A stretch of DNA of 64,000 bases from JACCXG01 sp963717745 (GCA_963717745.1 CAVQXJ010000013.1:930001-994000), one strand, 5' to 3'. Counted from the first letter of the stretch, positions 47,290 to 56,422 are shown. Notes: generated by a model not told the origin, from the letters alone. Numbers and translations: made by a program.

Positions 47290-49872
47290 TCAACTCTCCT
47301 TCAGGGACATCACCGGATTCGCGCGCGCCGCGCGGCGGGCCGGCCACCAGGTGGCCAGGACGCCCGCGGCCGCCAGCAGCAGGCTGGTGGCGGCGAGCGT
47401 GATCGGATCGAACGGACCGACCGCGAACAGCTGGTGCTGGAGCACCCGTGTCGCCGCGCTCGCCCCGGCGAGCCCGAGCCCCAGGCCGAGGGCGAGCACC
47501 ATCGCCCCTTCTTTCAGGAACAGCGCGACCACCCGGCCGCCGGGCGAGCCGAGCGCCATCCGAATCGCAATCTCGCGCTGACGCTGCTGCACGCCGTAGG
47601 CGGTCACGCCATAGATGCCGAGCACGGCCAGCGCGCCGGCGATGGCGGCGAAGCCGGTCAGCATCGACGTGAGAAAGGTGGTGCCGGCGAGTTGCCGGTT
47701 CTCGCTGACCACGGTCCGCGGCGGATCGACCACCGCGTGGGAGTCGATCTCGGCGGCGACCGACCGCGCCGTGGCCAGCAGGGGGCCGAGCGGTCCATCG
47801 GTCCGGACGTAGAACGAGCCGAATCGCCCGGTCGAGGCAGGCGTGATCGGCATGTAGATGTCGGCGACGTTCGGGTCCGCGTATTCCTGGCGGATATCTC
47901 CGGCTACCCCGACCACGGTGCGCCAGGGACCGGGAGTGTCGCCCCCCTGGGTCCGCACCACGGCTCGGATCTGCCGGCCCAGCGCCAGCTGGCCCGGCCA
48001 CAAACGCTTGGCGAGTGATTCGCTGACCACGGCCACCGCGGCCGCTGCCGCGCCGTCCGCCCGGGTGAGCTCGCGGCCGCTGCGCATCGGAATCCCCAAC
48101 GCCGAGAAGTACCCGCCTCCGACTTGCATCGCTCCGCCCTTCACGCCTTCACCGACTCGGCCGTCGGCTTCGATCGTCTGCGTGGGCAGATCGAAGAAGG
48201 GCGGCCAGTTGGAGAACACCACCGGCGCGCCGGCGGTCGCCGCCAGCCGCTCGGCGAACTGATCGTAGAAGCCGAAGAACGCCGTGGAGTCCGGATAGTC
48301 GACGCTGCGCAGCACGATCCGCGAACGCACCAGCTGGTCGGCATCGAACCCGAGATCGGTGCGGAGCATGGTCGCGGCGCTGCGCAAAAGCAGGCCGCAG
48401 CCGATGAACAGGATCAGCGTGCCGGCGATCTCGAAGGCGATCAGGCCCGAGCGGAGGTGGCTCATCGACCGCCCCTCGGTCGCGCTCGTCCCCGACCGCC
48501 GCAGCGCGTCGGCGAGGCGATGCTGCCACGGCGCGAACAGGGCGAGGAGCGGCAGCCCGAGCGCGACGATCAGGCCGACGCCGCCGACGATCAGCAGGAC
48601 GGTGCCGTCGACCGCGATGGCGGCGGTGCCGCCTGGGGCCGGACGGCCGAGCTCGGTCTCGATCACCGGCGCGAGCCCGCGGAGCACCCACTCGGTGAGC
48701 AGGAGGCCGAGCCCGAGGGCAGTGACGCACAGCACGCAGCCCTCGGCGGCCAGCATGCGGGCGATGTGGCGCCGCTCCGCGCCGAGCGCGGCGCGCACCG
48801 CGATCTCTTTCTGACGCCGCACCGCGCGCAGCACCATCAGCACCGCCAGGTTGGCGCAGACCACGACCAGCACCAGTCCCGCCGCGACGGTGATCCCGGT
48901 GAGGACCGGCCGCAGCGGTCCGACGTAGCGTTCGTGCGCCGAGTCCAGCTGCACGCCGCTCCATGCCGCGGGCAGATCCGTGGCCACGGCGCGCGCCGCC
49001 TCGGTGAGGCGCTGCTCGGCGAACGCGGGCGGCACCCCCTCGCGCAGGCGGACCATGTAGGTGCGCCGCGGCTCGGTCAGCGGGATCACCAGATCGGCGC
49101 GGGCCGAACTGTCGCGGCCGAAGTAGAAGTCTGGCGGCAGCACGCCGACGATCTGGAACGACTCGACCCGGCCGCCGGTCTCCTGTTCGGTCCGGATCTG
49201 CCGCCCCAGAATCGACGGATCGGATCCGTAGCGATCGCGCCACAGCGCGTACCCCATCAGCGCGACCCGGTCGGACGACGGCTTGAAGTCCGGCGCCGCC
49301 AGCGTCCGTCCGAGCGCCGCCTGGACCCCCAGGCCTTCGATCAGGCCGAGGCCGGTGCGCAGGCCGCGAACGGTTTGGGTGAACCCGCCGTCGGCGACGT
49401 AGAACGTGTCCCCCGCCGCCGTGATCGGGAGCTCGACCACGTCCTCGACACTCCGCCAGTCGAGTGCCTGGATGTTGCCGGGCTCCCACGGGCCGGGCGG
49501 GGCATACCTGACGTTGTAGAGCCGATCGGCTTCGGCGTACGGGAGCGAGCGCAGCAGGTAGGCGTTCAGCACCGCCACCGTCGAGGCGGTCAACGCAAAG
49601 CCCACCGCGAGCGAGGTCACGCCGACCAGCGTGAATCCTGGGGTCCGCCGCAACGTTCGAATGGCGAGCCGGACGTCTCTGGCGAGGTGATCGAGCCATC
49701 CCCAGCCCCAGACGTCGTGGGCGTCCTCGCGCAACCGCCGCGGGTTGCCGAACTGCCGCGGATCGCCCATCGCCGCACGGTGGTCCTCCATTTCCCGGCG
49801 CAGCTCGGCGTCGACGCGATCGCGATTGAGGAGATACGAGACGCGACGGTAGGACTCGCCGATGAAGGACAT
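47290..49872 (-). CDS. ADOP-type ABC permease (MacB/FtsX-like), intact
   Basis: 860 residues in a single clean frame. The short N-terminal helical domain (RVSYLLNRDRVDAELRREMEDH) is followed by the first FtsX half (HLARDVRLAIRTLRRTPGFTLVGVTSLAVG), a periplasmic MacB-like core (VALMGYALWRDRYGSDPSILG) and helices (GLVLVVVCANLAVLMVLRAVRRQKEIAVRAALGA). The second half (MSHLRSGLIAFEIAGTLILFIGCGLLL) has its own core (SESLAKRLWPGQLALG) and closes with YGVQQRQREIAIRMALGS and VMSLKES. The PadR gene precedes it by 14 bp, with a palindromic operator at the PadR start. No ATPase is adjacent, as is normal for this family. Substrate unknown. Confidence 0.92.
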   Translation of the reverse strand: MSFIGESYRRVSYLLNRDRVDAELRREMEDHRAAMGDPRQFGNPRRLREDAHDVWGWGWLDHLARDVRLAIRTLRRTPGFTLVGVTSLAVGFALTASTVAVLNAYLLRSLPYAEADRLYNVRYAPPGPWEPGNIQALDWRSVEDVVELPITAAGDTFYVADGGFTQTVRGLRTGLGLIEGLGVQAALGRTLAAPDFKPSSDRVALMGYALWRDRYGSDPSILGRQIRTEQETGGRVESFQIVGVLPPDFYFGRDSSARADLVIPLTEPRRTYMVRLREGVPPAFAEQRLTEAARAVATDLPAAWSGVQLDSAHERYVGPLRPVLTGITVAAGLVLVVVCANLAVLMVLRAVRRQKEIAVRAALGAERRHIARMLAAEGCVLCVTALGLGLLLTEWVLRGLAPVIETELGRPAPGGTAAIAVDGTVLLIVGGVGLIVALGLPLLALFAPWQHRLADALRRSGTSATEGRSMSHLRSGLIAFEIAGTLILFIGCGLLLRSAATMLRTDLGFDADQLVRSRIVLRSVDYPDSTAFFGFYDQFAERLAATAGAPVVFSNWPPFFDLPTQTIEADGRVGEGVKGGAMQVGGGYFSALGIPMRSGRELTRADGAAAAAVAVVSESLAKRLWPGQLALGRQIRAVVRTQGGDTPGPWRTVVGVAGDIRQEYADPNVADIYMPITPASTGRFGSFYVRTDGPLGPLLATARSVAAEIDSHAVVDPPRTVVSENRQLAGTTFLTSMLTGFAAIAGALAVLGIYGVTAYGVQQRQREIAIRMALGSPGGRVVALFLKEGAMVLALGLGLGLAGASAATRVLQHQLFAVGPFDPITLAATSLLLAAAGVLATWWPARRAARANPVMSLKES

Positions 49873-49886
49873 CTGGGTGCCTCGGT

Positions 49887-50216
49887 TCAGGGGGTATCGA
49901 GGATCGCCGTGACCGCCGCGGTGACGCGGCGATATTCCGTCCGCTCGATCTCGAGCTGCTTGCGGCCGGCCGGCGTGAGCCGGTAAGTACGGACGGTGCG
50001 GCCGGTGTCGGAGATCGCCGGTGCCGCCTTCACCCAGCCTTTCAGCAGCAGCTTCTGCAGGGCGGGATAGAGTGACCCTTCTTCGACGCTGAGCTCGTCC
50101 TTCGAGAGCACCGCGATGCGCTGCGCAATCGCGTAGCCGTGCAGCGGCTCGCTGGACAGCACCCTGAGGGTCAGCATCACGAGCGTGCCGGGCGGAAGGC
50201 CGTCGGTCCTAGGCAT
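49887..50216 (-). CDS. PadR-family transcriptional regulator
   Basis: 109 residues with the PadR winged helix: LVMLTLRVLSSEPLHGYAIAQRIAVLS, VEEGSLYPALQKLLLKGWVK and RTYRLTPAGRKQLEIERTEY. It is transcribed with the ADOP permease 14 bp downstream, the common pairing in Acidobacteria. Its own start codon lies inside a perfect 8-bp palindrome (50211-50231), a strong autoregulation candidate. The inducer is unknown. Confidence 0.95.
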   Translation of the reverse strand: MPRTDGLPPGTLVMLTLRVLSSEPLHGYAIAQRIAVLSKDELSVEEGSLYPALQKLLLKGWVKAAPAISDTGRTVRTYRLTPAGRKQLEIERTEYRRVTAAVTAILDTP

Positions 50217-50231
50217 AGATCAACTATGCCT
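50211..50231. promoter_or_regulatory. Palindromic PadR operator overlapping the start codon
   Basis: AGGCATAG-ATCAA-CTATGCCT is a perfect 8-bp inverted repeat with a 5-bp spacer. The PadR ATG (50216-50214) is inside the left arm. Bound PadR would block the promoter end and the ribosome-binding region. Length and symmetry fit a winged-helix dimer. Confidence 0.65.
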
Positions 50232-50269
50232 ATGGTGGGCGTGGACGGGTCCGGCTGTCAAGGCTGGAG

Positions 50270-50980
50270 CTAGGAGTCTCCCACCACGGCCAGTATGAAC
50301 CCGTCGTAGCCCTTGCCGCCGACCGTCTGCACCAGGGTCGCACTCAGGCGCGGGTCACCCCCGACTGCCTCGACCACCTGCCGCATCGCCTCGACCCGCG
50401 GATCGTCGTTGGTCTCGTCGGCGAGCGCGCCGGCCCGCACCACGTTGTCGATGATGATCAAGCTGCCGACCCGCGACAGCCGCAGGGCCCATTCCAGATA
50501 CTGCGGCGTGCTCGGCTTGTCGGCGTCGATGAAGACCAGGTCGAACGGACCGCGCTTCTCCGCGGCGATCTTCGGGAGCTCGTCCAGCGCCCGGCCGACC
50601 CGGAGATCGATCGTGGTCGTCAGGCCGGCGTCCGCGATGTTGGCCCTGGCGATCGCGGCCGCCGCCAGATCCACTTCGATGGTGACGAGGCGGCCGCCGG
50701 GACTGAGGGCGCGCGCCATCCAGATCGTGCTGTAGGCGCCAAGCGTGCCGATCTCGAGGATGCTCCGCGCGCCGGAAACCCGGGTCAGCAGCTGGAGCAG
50801 CTTGCCCTGGCTGGCGGTGACGTTGATCGCGGGCAGGCCCGTGGCCTCGCTACGGGCGAGGGCGGCGTCGAGGGCGGGATCGGCGAGGATTAGCCGGGCT
50901 TCAGCGTAACGATCCACCGCGATCCACGCGTCGAGCGGCTCGCCGCCGGCGCTGCGCCGTTCGGGAGGCGTATCGGCCAT
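50270..50980 (-). CDS. Class I SAM-dependent O-methyltransferase (Methyltransf_3 / CCoAOMT-like)
   Basis: 236 residues from ATG 50980. SAM-binding motif I is ILEIGTLGAYSTIWMARAL, the acidic residue after it is in LVTIEVDL, and the metal-site stretch is LVFIDADKPSTPQYLEWAL, with IIIDNVVRAG following. This is the caffeoyl-CoA/catechol O-methyltransferase-like family, which methylates small phenolics in a divalent-metal-dependent manner. No natural-product genes adjoin it, so the substrate is unknown. It is divergent from nothing; the neighbouring PadR start lies about 54 bp downstream of its stop. Confidence 0.92.
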   Translation of the reverse strand: MADTPPERRSAGGEPLDAWIAVDRYAEARLILADPALDAALARSEATGLPAINVTASQGKLLQLLTRVSGARSILEIGTLGAYSTIWMARALSPGGRLVTIEVDLAAAAIARANIADAGLTTTIDLRVGRALDELPKIAAEKRGPFDLVFIDADKPSTPQYLEWALRLSRVGSLIIIDNVVRAGALADETNDDPRVEAMRQVVEAVGGDPRLSATLVQTVGGKGYDGFILAVVGDS

Positions 50981-51040
50981 CAGCTGGCAGACTACCACCC
51001 CGCCAATCGATCCGGTTGCTGAGTCGCATCCTGACGTTTC

Positions 51041-51058
51041 TACCTCCTACCTCCTATC
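51041..51058. repeat. Short repeat arm (CTACCTC) spanning the VWFA stop codon
   Basis: TACCTCCTACCTCCTATC is a two-copy seven-base word. The TAG stop of the minus-strand VWFA gene (51047-51049) is read from it, as in element H. I see no inverted partner in the 66-bp gap. Confidence 0.45.
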
Positions 51059-52276
51059 CCCAGCGCGAAGCGCGTACCCCGGCCGGTGCCAGACCGTGGC
51101 GCCGGGGCGTTTGACTTTGACTTCGATCGATCGCCGCTTCTTCGTCGGATCCGGATTCGACGATTCGTACCCAATCAAGTAGTAGTCGCTGGTTTCCTGG
51201 TCGATCCGTTTCAGGACCTTGGTGAGGTCGTTCTGATTGACGGCGGCGAGGCCGCCGGTCAGATCGGCGAGGACCCGCAGGCTGTCCTGCTGGGTGCGGA
51301 CCATCTCCAGGAACTCCATGCGGTCAATCTGCTCATCGAGATCGGGACCGGCCACCAGTCCGCGCGGGTCGATGGTGTAGATCGTCGTGTTCGCCCGGAC
51401 CGCCGCCCGGGTGAGGTCGGCGAGGTCGCCCACCAGATCGGCGAAAGCGAACTGATTGCCCTGCGGGCGCGATGCCGGATCGTCGCTGTTCTCGACGTTC
51501 TCGCGCAGCGATCCGTAGCGCTCGGCTTCGTTCTTCGCGCGGGTCTTGGCGTACGGGTCGAGGTCGTAGCCGTTGCTGATGTAGATCAGCGCCTTGCGGC
51601 GATCGTGGATCTGTTCCAGCTGGCCGACGATGTCCCTCGCGGTGGAGAAGGCGACGTGGGCGCGATGGCGGACTTCCGCCGGCCCCTGCGAGCCCGTCGG
51701 CACGCTGAGGATGTCGTTCGAGGTCAGCGCGCCGCCCGACAGCTTCTGCGCCGCTTCGGCCAGGCGCTTGCGGTCATAGGTCGGGTTGATGGCAATCGAC
51801 GACGTGCCAGTGGAGACGATTCCGAACAGGTCGCCGTCGTGGATCAGCTCGTTGGAGATCTGCGTGAACAACTGGCGGAGCCGCCCGGTATCGCGAAAAT
51901 TCAGGTGCGCGTCGTCCACGAAGATGAAGAAGACACGCCCGCTCGTGTCGGCGGCCGGTCTCGCTTCCGGAGTCACGATGCCTTCGATCGTCGGCGCCGA
52001 GGGTGCCGACGTGATGTTGAAGGTGCGCCCGCCGTGGGTCATCGAGAACGACACCAGGGTCTGACGGATGCCATCCTCCAGCACTTCGAAATCCCCGATC
52101 TGCAGGTCGGAGATGAACTGACCGCTCTTGTCGCGGACCACCACGTCGGTCGTCACGAGCGCGACGCCCGATTTGAACGGCTTCCGCTGATCCTGTGCCC
52201 GGCCCGTGACGCCGCCCAGCATGAGGACCAGCCCGAGCCACGCGAGGGACACGTGCCGCCGGGAGATTGCTCGCAT
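51047..52276 (-). CDS. VWFA-related acidobacterial secreted protein
   Basis: 409 residues with a signal peptide (LAWLGLVLMLGGVTGRAQ). The body is the TIGR03436 VWA-like domain: VALVTTDVVVRDKSGQFISDLQIGDFEVLEDGIRQ, RVFFIFVDDAHLNFRDT (the MIDAS-type DxSxS is altered to VDDAH), DRRKALIYISNGYDL, YTIDPRGL and VLADLTGGLAAVNQNDLTKVLKRI. The end (VKVKRPGATVWHRPGYAL) is the same segment with which the partial gene at 1-868 begins. The family is strongly expanded in Acidobacteria; function is unknown. Two tandem hairpins and the repeat element I lie upstream. Confidence 0.9.
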   Translation of the reverse strand: MRAISRRHVSLAWLGLVLMLGGVTGRAQDQRKPFKSGVALVTTDVVVRDKSGQFISDLQIGDFEVLEDGIRQTLVSFSMTHGGRTFNITSAPSAPTIEGIVTPEARPAADTSGRVFFIFVDDAHLNFRDTGRLRQLFTQISNELIHDGDLFGIVSTGTSSIAINPTYDRKRLAEAAQKLSGGALTSNDILSVPTGSQGPAEVRHRAHVAFSTARDIVGQLEQIHDRRKALIYISNGYDLDPYAKTRAKNEAERYGSLRENVENSDDPASRPQGNQFAFADLVGDLADLTRAAVRANTTIYTIDPRGLVAGPDLDEQIDRMEFLEMVRTQQDSLRVLADLTGGLAAVNQNDLTKVLKRIDQETSDYYLIGYESSNPDPTKKRRSIEVKVKRPGATVWHRPGYALRAGDRR

Positions 52277-52320
52277 AGTTCCGATTATGCACGAGTGGGG
52301 CAGGCCTGTTGCTTGTCACG

Positions 52321-52352
52321 CCGCCTTCGGCGGTTCGCGGCCTTCGGCCGCG
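52321..52352. other. Two tandem GC hairpins upstream of the VWFA gene
   Basis: CCGCC-TTC-GGCGG (52321-52333) and CGCGGCC-TTC-GGCCGCG (52336-52352) are perfect stems with three-base loops, three bases apart. They would be in the 5' leader of the minus-strand VWFA transcript, about 45 bp before its start codon. Their role is unknown. Confidence 0.5.
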
Positions 52353-52362
52353 ATATAGAGAG

Positions 52363-52568
52363 GACGACGACACGACGACACGACGACAACGACGTTGTGA
52401 TCGCAACCGGCCACGAGGGCAGGTCTGGGCAAGTCCGTCGCTGCCCCCCTGGCGCTGAAATATCAACGGCTCTGCCCGCTGGCGGGGACGCCGGCCGGAT
52501 GGCTGCCAGCGAATAGCAGTCCGTCGAAGAGAACAAAACGTCGTTGTGTTGTCGTCGTGTCGTCGTGT
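52363..52568. repeat. Paired inverted tandem octad element I (GACGACAC)
   Basis: Arm 1 (52363-52398) has GACGACAC copies ending ACAACGACGTT. Arm 2 (52537-52568) opens AACGTCGTTGTG and repeats TCGTCGTG, the inverse. The spacer of about 138 bp is the longest of the class. It lies in the 354-bp gap between the VWFA start (52276) and the stop of the CWC gene (52631). Confidence 0.75.
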
Positions 52569-52630
52569 GGGCGCGCAGCGCCCTGCCGCGATAGCGGCCG
52601 TGACCCGCGGCTGTCGTCGGACGGAGCCGA

Positions 52631-52852
52631 TCAATCGGGATCGGTTCGCGGCATCTCCGCGGATCCTCGAGGGCGTCCGCTCTTGCTGGCGCAAGCCCGG
52701 CACACGCAGGCCCGGTCGCGCTCTTCGACAGGGATCCGGTCGATGACTTCGGGGGGCACGCTCGCGGTGAAGCACCAGCAGTCGCGGTTGCCGGCGGCGA
52801 TGCCACACTCGTTCGGTCCGCCGCACAGCGGGCAGAGCTCGGTTCTGTTCAC
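52631..52852 (-). CDS. Cysteine-rich CWC family protein
   Basis: 73 residues. The motif CPLCGGPNECGIAAG followed by CWC and a later CVCRAC matches the small Cys_rich_CWC family (PF14375 type), thought to bind zinc or iron. The start is an ATG at 52852. It lies 10 bp after the lipoprotein gene, in the same transcription unit. Function is unknown. Confidence 0.8.
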   Translation of the reverse strand: MNRTELCPLCGGPNECGIAAGNRDCWCFTASVPPEVIDRIPVEERDRACVCRACASKSGRPRGSAEMPRTDPD

Positions 52853-52862
52853 GGAGATGATG

Positions 52863-53924
52863 CTACTGCGAACCGGGCGGGTCGCTGGGCGCCCCGAGCG
52901 CCGTGCGACACGCGGCGAGCTTCAGGCGGAGCGGTTGCTTCCCCTTGCTGCCGATGAAATAGGTATTCCAGTTGTAAGGCAGCCGGGCCAGGTTGACGCA
53001 GAACGCCGCGGTCTTGTCGCGATTCAGATAGACCTCCACGTTGGAGCCGTAGAACGCGCTCACGACCTGGCGATGGCGGCGGATGTAATCCCCAGTCCGC
53101 CGCAGCGCGGCCGGCCCGCCGAAATCGCCGATCACGGGGACAATCAGATTCCGCGCCTGCATCTCCTTCACGACCCCGAAGCTCTCCTCGGTAGCCAGGT
53201 AGCTGCGGCGGTATCGACTCACGTCGGTGGCGGTCATCAGCGTCCGGTATGACGGGCCTGGAGGGTCGTGCGGCAGCAGGCGGGCATAGTGGATGTCGGG
53301 GCCGGCGGCGTAGAACGCGTCGACCGTGTAATCGATCCACGCGAGATCGCGCGCATCCAGCGCAAACCCGTGGGTCTGCACCAGGCGCTGCCGCACCAGC
53401 TGTCGGGTCTCGTCGCGGAGCCGGGGCTCCGGCCTGGCGGTCGCATATTTCTCGAACAGCTCCTGGACCGGCGTCTCCGGTCCGACCGCGGGCGGCCGCT
53501 CACGCGAGAACAATCGGGACACGAAATCCGCCCGGTCGGCCGACACTTCGAAGAGCGCTTTGTAGAACAGGTGCAGGCTGCGGTTCTCCGCTCGCACGTC
53601 GACGATGAACGCCATCAACGGCTGGATGGCCGCGATGTAGCTGAAGTTCTGTTCCGGCCCGACTCCCACATAGACGCCGCCGCGCGAGCGGAGCGTTCGC
53701 ATGATGTCGGCGAACGCCGCCTCGTTCGAGACGAGATTGTCGGAGTGCGTGAAGGTCCCGGCAGGCTCGGACAGCTCCGTTGCCAGTCGCCAGAACTCAG
53801 GGTCGGACAACGCCCCTGGCAGCGCCGAACGTCCGCAGGCGACCGGCCCAACGAGCGCGAGCGCCAGGACGAGCGCGACCGAGCGCCAACGACCTGACGG
53901 CGTGGAGATCCGGGTCCCGGTCAT
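52863..53924 (-). CDS. Uncharacterised lipoprotein, possibly methyltransferase-fold
   Basis: 353 residues from ATG 53924, whose start overlaps the ADOP stop as ATGA. A signal peptide ends in a possible lipobox (LVGPVACG). The mature protein has SDPEFWRLATELSEPAGTF, then GVYVGVGPEQNFSYIAAIQP and AFIVDVRAENRSLHLFYKA. The glycine-rich loop plus Asp-x-Arg arrangement resembles a class I methyltransferase Rossmann core, which would be unusual for an exported lipoprotein. The C-terminal LARLPYNWNTYFIGSKGKQPLRL is a strong, unfamiliar motif that I recall as common in Acidobacteria without function. The translational coupling to ADOP 53921-56401 suggests a shared role. Confidence 0.75.
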   Translation of the reverse strand: MTGTRISTPSGRWRSVALVLALALVGPVACGRSALPGALSDPEFWRLATELSEPAGTFTHSDNLVSNEAAFADIMRTLRSRGGVYVGVGPEQNFSYIAAIQPLMAFIVDVRAENRSLHLFYKALFEVSADRADFVSRLFSRERPPAVGPETPVQELFEKYATARPEPRLRDETRQLVRQRLVQTHGFALDARDLAWIDYTVDAFYAAGPDIHYARLLPHDPPGPSYRTLMTATDVSRYRRSYLATEESFGVVKEMQARNLIVPVIGDFGGPAALRRTGDYIRRHRQVVSAFYGSNVEVYLNRDKTAAFCVNLARLPYNWNTYFIGSKGKQPLRLKLAACRTALGAPSDPPGSQ

Positions 53925-56401
53925 CCGTGACGAAGCGCGTCGGCCGGATCGATTCGCGAGGCGCGGCGTGCGGGCAGCCATCCGGCCAGGCCCACGACCG
54001 CGAGCAGCACGAGTGCGGCGGCGATGAATGTCAGCGGATCGCGCGCCTCCATCCCGAAGAGCAGGCTTTGAACCAGTCGCGCGGCCCAGAGCCCACCCAG
54101 CATCCCGGCCGCCGCGCCGGCCGCGGAGAGCCACAGCACCCGCCCGAGGACCAGCCGTACGATCCGTCGTGCGTCGGCGCCCAGCGCCATTCGAATGCCG
54201 ATCTCCGTCCGCCGCCGGGCCACCGAGCAGGCGGTCACTCCGTAGAGCCCGATGCCCGCGATGAGCAGCGCGAGCGTGGCAAAGAACACGGAGAGCAGCG
54301 CGAGCAGGCGCTCACGGATGTAGAACACGCGCAGCTGCTCAGCGACTGGACGCAGGGTGACGGCGAGACCGCGGTCGACGCCGTCGATCGCCGCCGCGAC
54401 GCTTCCCGACAACCCGGCCGGCGACAGACCGTCCGCGGCACGGATGCTGATGCTCACCGACGACACCGCCTCGAGCAGGCCTTCACCGACCGCTTGTGCG
54501 AACGGCTGGTAGATGGTCGGTGCGATGCGATCGCGCACGGTGACGAACGCGGCGTCCTCGACCACGCCGACGATCTCCATCGCCTGCCGGCGCTCGTCGC
54601 CCGACTCGATCGTGTGGCCCACCGGCGGCGCGTCGGCACCGAGGTACCGCTGCGCGAACGCCTGGTTGACGATGACCACGGGTGGAGCGCCGTGGCGATC
54701 GCGCGCAGCGAAGTCGCGCCCAGCCAGGAGCCGGGTCCCGAAGGTGCCGAACCAACCCGGACTGACTGGGACCATCAGGATTCGCGCGGCCGCCATCCGG
54801 GTGCCGGGCACGGAGACTTCCGGCGTCAACCTGACCCCCGCATTGCCGAGCGGTGTCGCCAGCGATGCGGCGGCGCTCTCGACCCCGGGGACGCCGGCCG
54901 CGGCTTCGCGGATCCGCTCGTACAGTGCGGCCCGCCCGGCCGCCGGCACCGCGCTCTTCCCGGCATCCACCATCGCCACCAGCACCCGGCTGCGATCGAA
55001 TCCGAGGTCACGATAGGCCAGCGCAACGAACGAGCGCAGGAATAGCCCGGCGCCGGTGAGCAGCACCAGCGACAGCGCGACCTGCGCAACCACCAAGCCT
55101 CCCGCCGCCCGTCGCGTCGCATCGGGGTCCGCGCCGGCGGTTCTCAGCGCGGTAACTCCGGGGACCCGGGCAGACAGGTGAGCGGGGACCGTTCCGAACA
55201 GCAGCGCCGTGGCGATGGTGGTAAGGGCGGTGACCCCGAGCACGCGCCAGTCGAGCGACAGGTCGAGGAACGCGCTCGAAGCCCAGGTCGAGAGTTGCGC
55301 GACCAGCAGCCGGCTTCCCCAACTCGCGAGTGCGACGCCGAGGACCGCGCCGGCCACGGCAATCATCAGGCTCTCGACGAGCAGCTGCCGGACCAGCCGC
55401 CAGCGCGAGGCGCCGAGCGCGACTCGGACCGCCAGTTCACGCCGCCGCGCCGCGGTCCGGCCCAGCATCAAGGTGGCGATGTTGGCGCACGCCACCAGGA
55501 GTACGAGGCCGACAATCGCGACCAGCGTGGCCAGCGCGCGTCCGTACTGTCGCCGGAGCCGCGACACGCCGCCGGGCGCGTCCCTCACCGTCCATGGCTC
55601 GCGCAGGTAGCCCTCGCGGTCCTCCGCGTGATCGAACGGCGGCATCGTCGCGTCGCGGATCCGCGGCTGGGCCGCGGCGAGCGCGGCGGCGAGGGATGGC
55701 GCGGTCTGCCCGCCTCGGCGCCGCGACATGACCTGCAGCCACGTCCAGTTGGAGTTGTCGAGTCGCCGCGGCGTCCGGCCGAGCAGCGGTTCGGTCTCGA
55801 GCGGCAGGATCGCGTCGAACGAGGCTCCGACGTTCAACCCGAAGAACGCCGGCGGCGTCACTCCGACGATCGTGAAGGCGATCCTGTCCACCCTCAGCGT
55901 GCGTCCGACGGCGCCGCCGGCTGCGCCGAACCGCCGCCGGGCGAATGCATCGCTGACCACCGCCACCGGGCCATCCGGACCGCCACCGCGCCGATCGTCG
56001 CGCGCATCGAAGGTCCGGCCGGACGCGGCGCTGATCCCGAGCACATCGAAGACGTCCCCAGTCGCCCAGATGACTGCGGCGACGTCGGTCGCGCCGCTGG
56101 TCGAGAGTCCAACCTGATCGGTGGCCCATGCGAACGGACGCTCGAACAGACCGCGATTCCGGATCTCAGTCCAGACCGGATAGCTCAGGGCGAACCATTC
56201 GTTCGACATCGCCGAGTCGATCACCACCAGCTCCCGCGGCTCGTGCACGGGCAGCGGTTTCAGGACCAGGCTGTTCAGGATGGAAAACATCGCGGTGTTT
56301 CCGCCGATGCCCAGCATCAGCGATGCGACCGCGATCGCCGAGACCAGCGGGGTCGCCCTGAGGGAGCGGTAGGCGTCTCGAAGCGTGATCATCGCAAGCA
56401 T
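53921..56401 (-). CDS. ADOP-type ABC permease (MacB/FtsX-like), stand-alone type, intact
   Basis: 826 residues in one clean frame. It starts ITLRDAYRSLRATPLVSAIAVASLMLGIGGNTAMFSI, with no extra N-terminal domain. A periplasmic core (VAVVSDAFARRRFGAAGGAVG) is followed by helices (ATLVAIVGLVLLVACANIATLMLGRTAARRRELAVRVALGA), the second half (RRAAGGLVVAQVALSLVLLTG), a second core (VVIVNQAFAQRYLGADAPPVG) and the final helices (CSVARRRTEIGIRMALGA, ending RIDPADALRHG). It is tightly coupled to the lipoprotein gene (4-bp overlap) and follows the DUF4159 gene by 21 bp. No PadR partner here. Substrate unknown. Confidence 0.93.
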   Translation of the reverse strand: MLAMITLRDAYRSLRATPLVSAIAVASLMLGIGGNTAMFSILNSLVLKPLPVHEPRELVVIDSAMSNEWFALSYPVWTEIRNRGLFERPFAWATDQVGLSTSGATDVAAVIWATGDVFDVLGISAASGRTFDARDDRRGGGPDGPVAVVSDAFARRRFGAAGGAVGRTLRVDRIAFTIVGVTPPAFFGLNVGASFDAILPLETEPLLGRTPRRLDNSNWTWLQVMSRRRGGQTAPSLAAALAAAQPRIRDATMPPFDHAEDREGYLREPWTVRDAPGGVSRLRRQYGRALATLVAIVGLVLLVACANIATLMLGRTAARRRELAVRVALGASRWRLVRQLLVESLMIAVAGAVLGVALASWGSRLLVAQLSTWASSAFLDLSLDWRVLGVTALTTIATALLFGTVPAHLSARVPGVTALRTAGADPDATRRAAGGLVVAQVALSLVLLTGAGLFLRSFVALAYRDLGFDRSRVLVAMVDAGKSAVPAAGRAALYERIREAAAGVPGVESAAASLATPLGNAGVRLTPEVSVPGTRMAAARILMVPVSPGWFGTFGTRLLAGRDFAARDRHGAPPVVIVNQAFAQRYLGADAPPVGHTIESGDERRQAMEIVGVVEDAAFVTVRDRIAPTIYQPFAQAVGEGLLEAVSSVSISIRAADGLSPAGLSGSVAAAIDGVDRGLAVTLRPVAEQLRVFYIRERLLALLSVFFATLALLIAGIGLYGVTACSVARRRTEIGIRMALGADARRIVRLVLGRVLWLSAAGAAAGMLGGLWAARLVQSLLFGMEARDPLTFIAAALVLLAVVGLAGWLPARRASRIDPADALRHG

Positions 56402-56422
56402 CGCCGGTGCGCGGCCGGGCGC

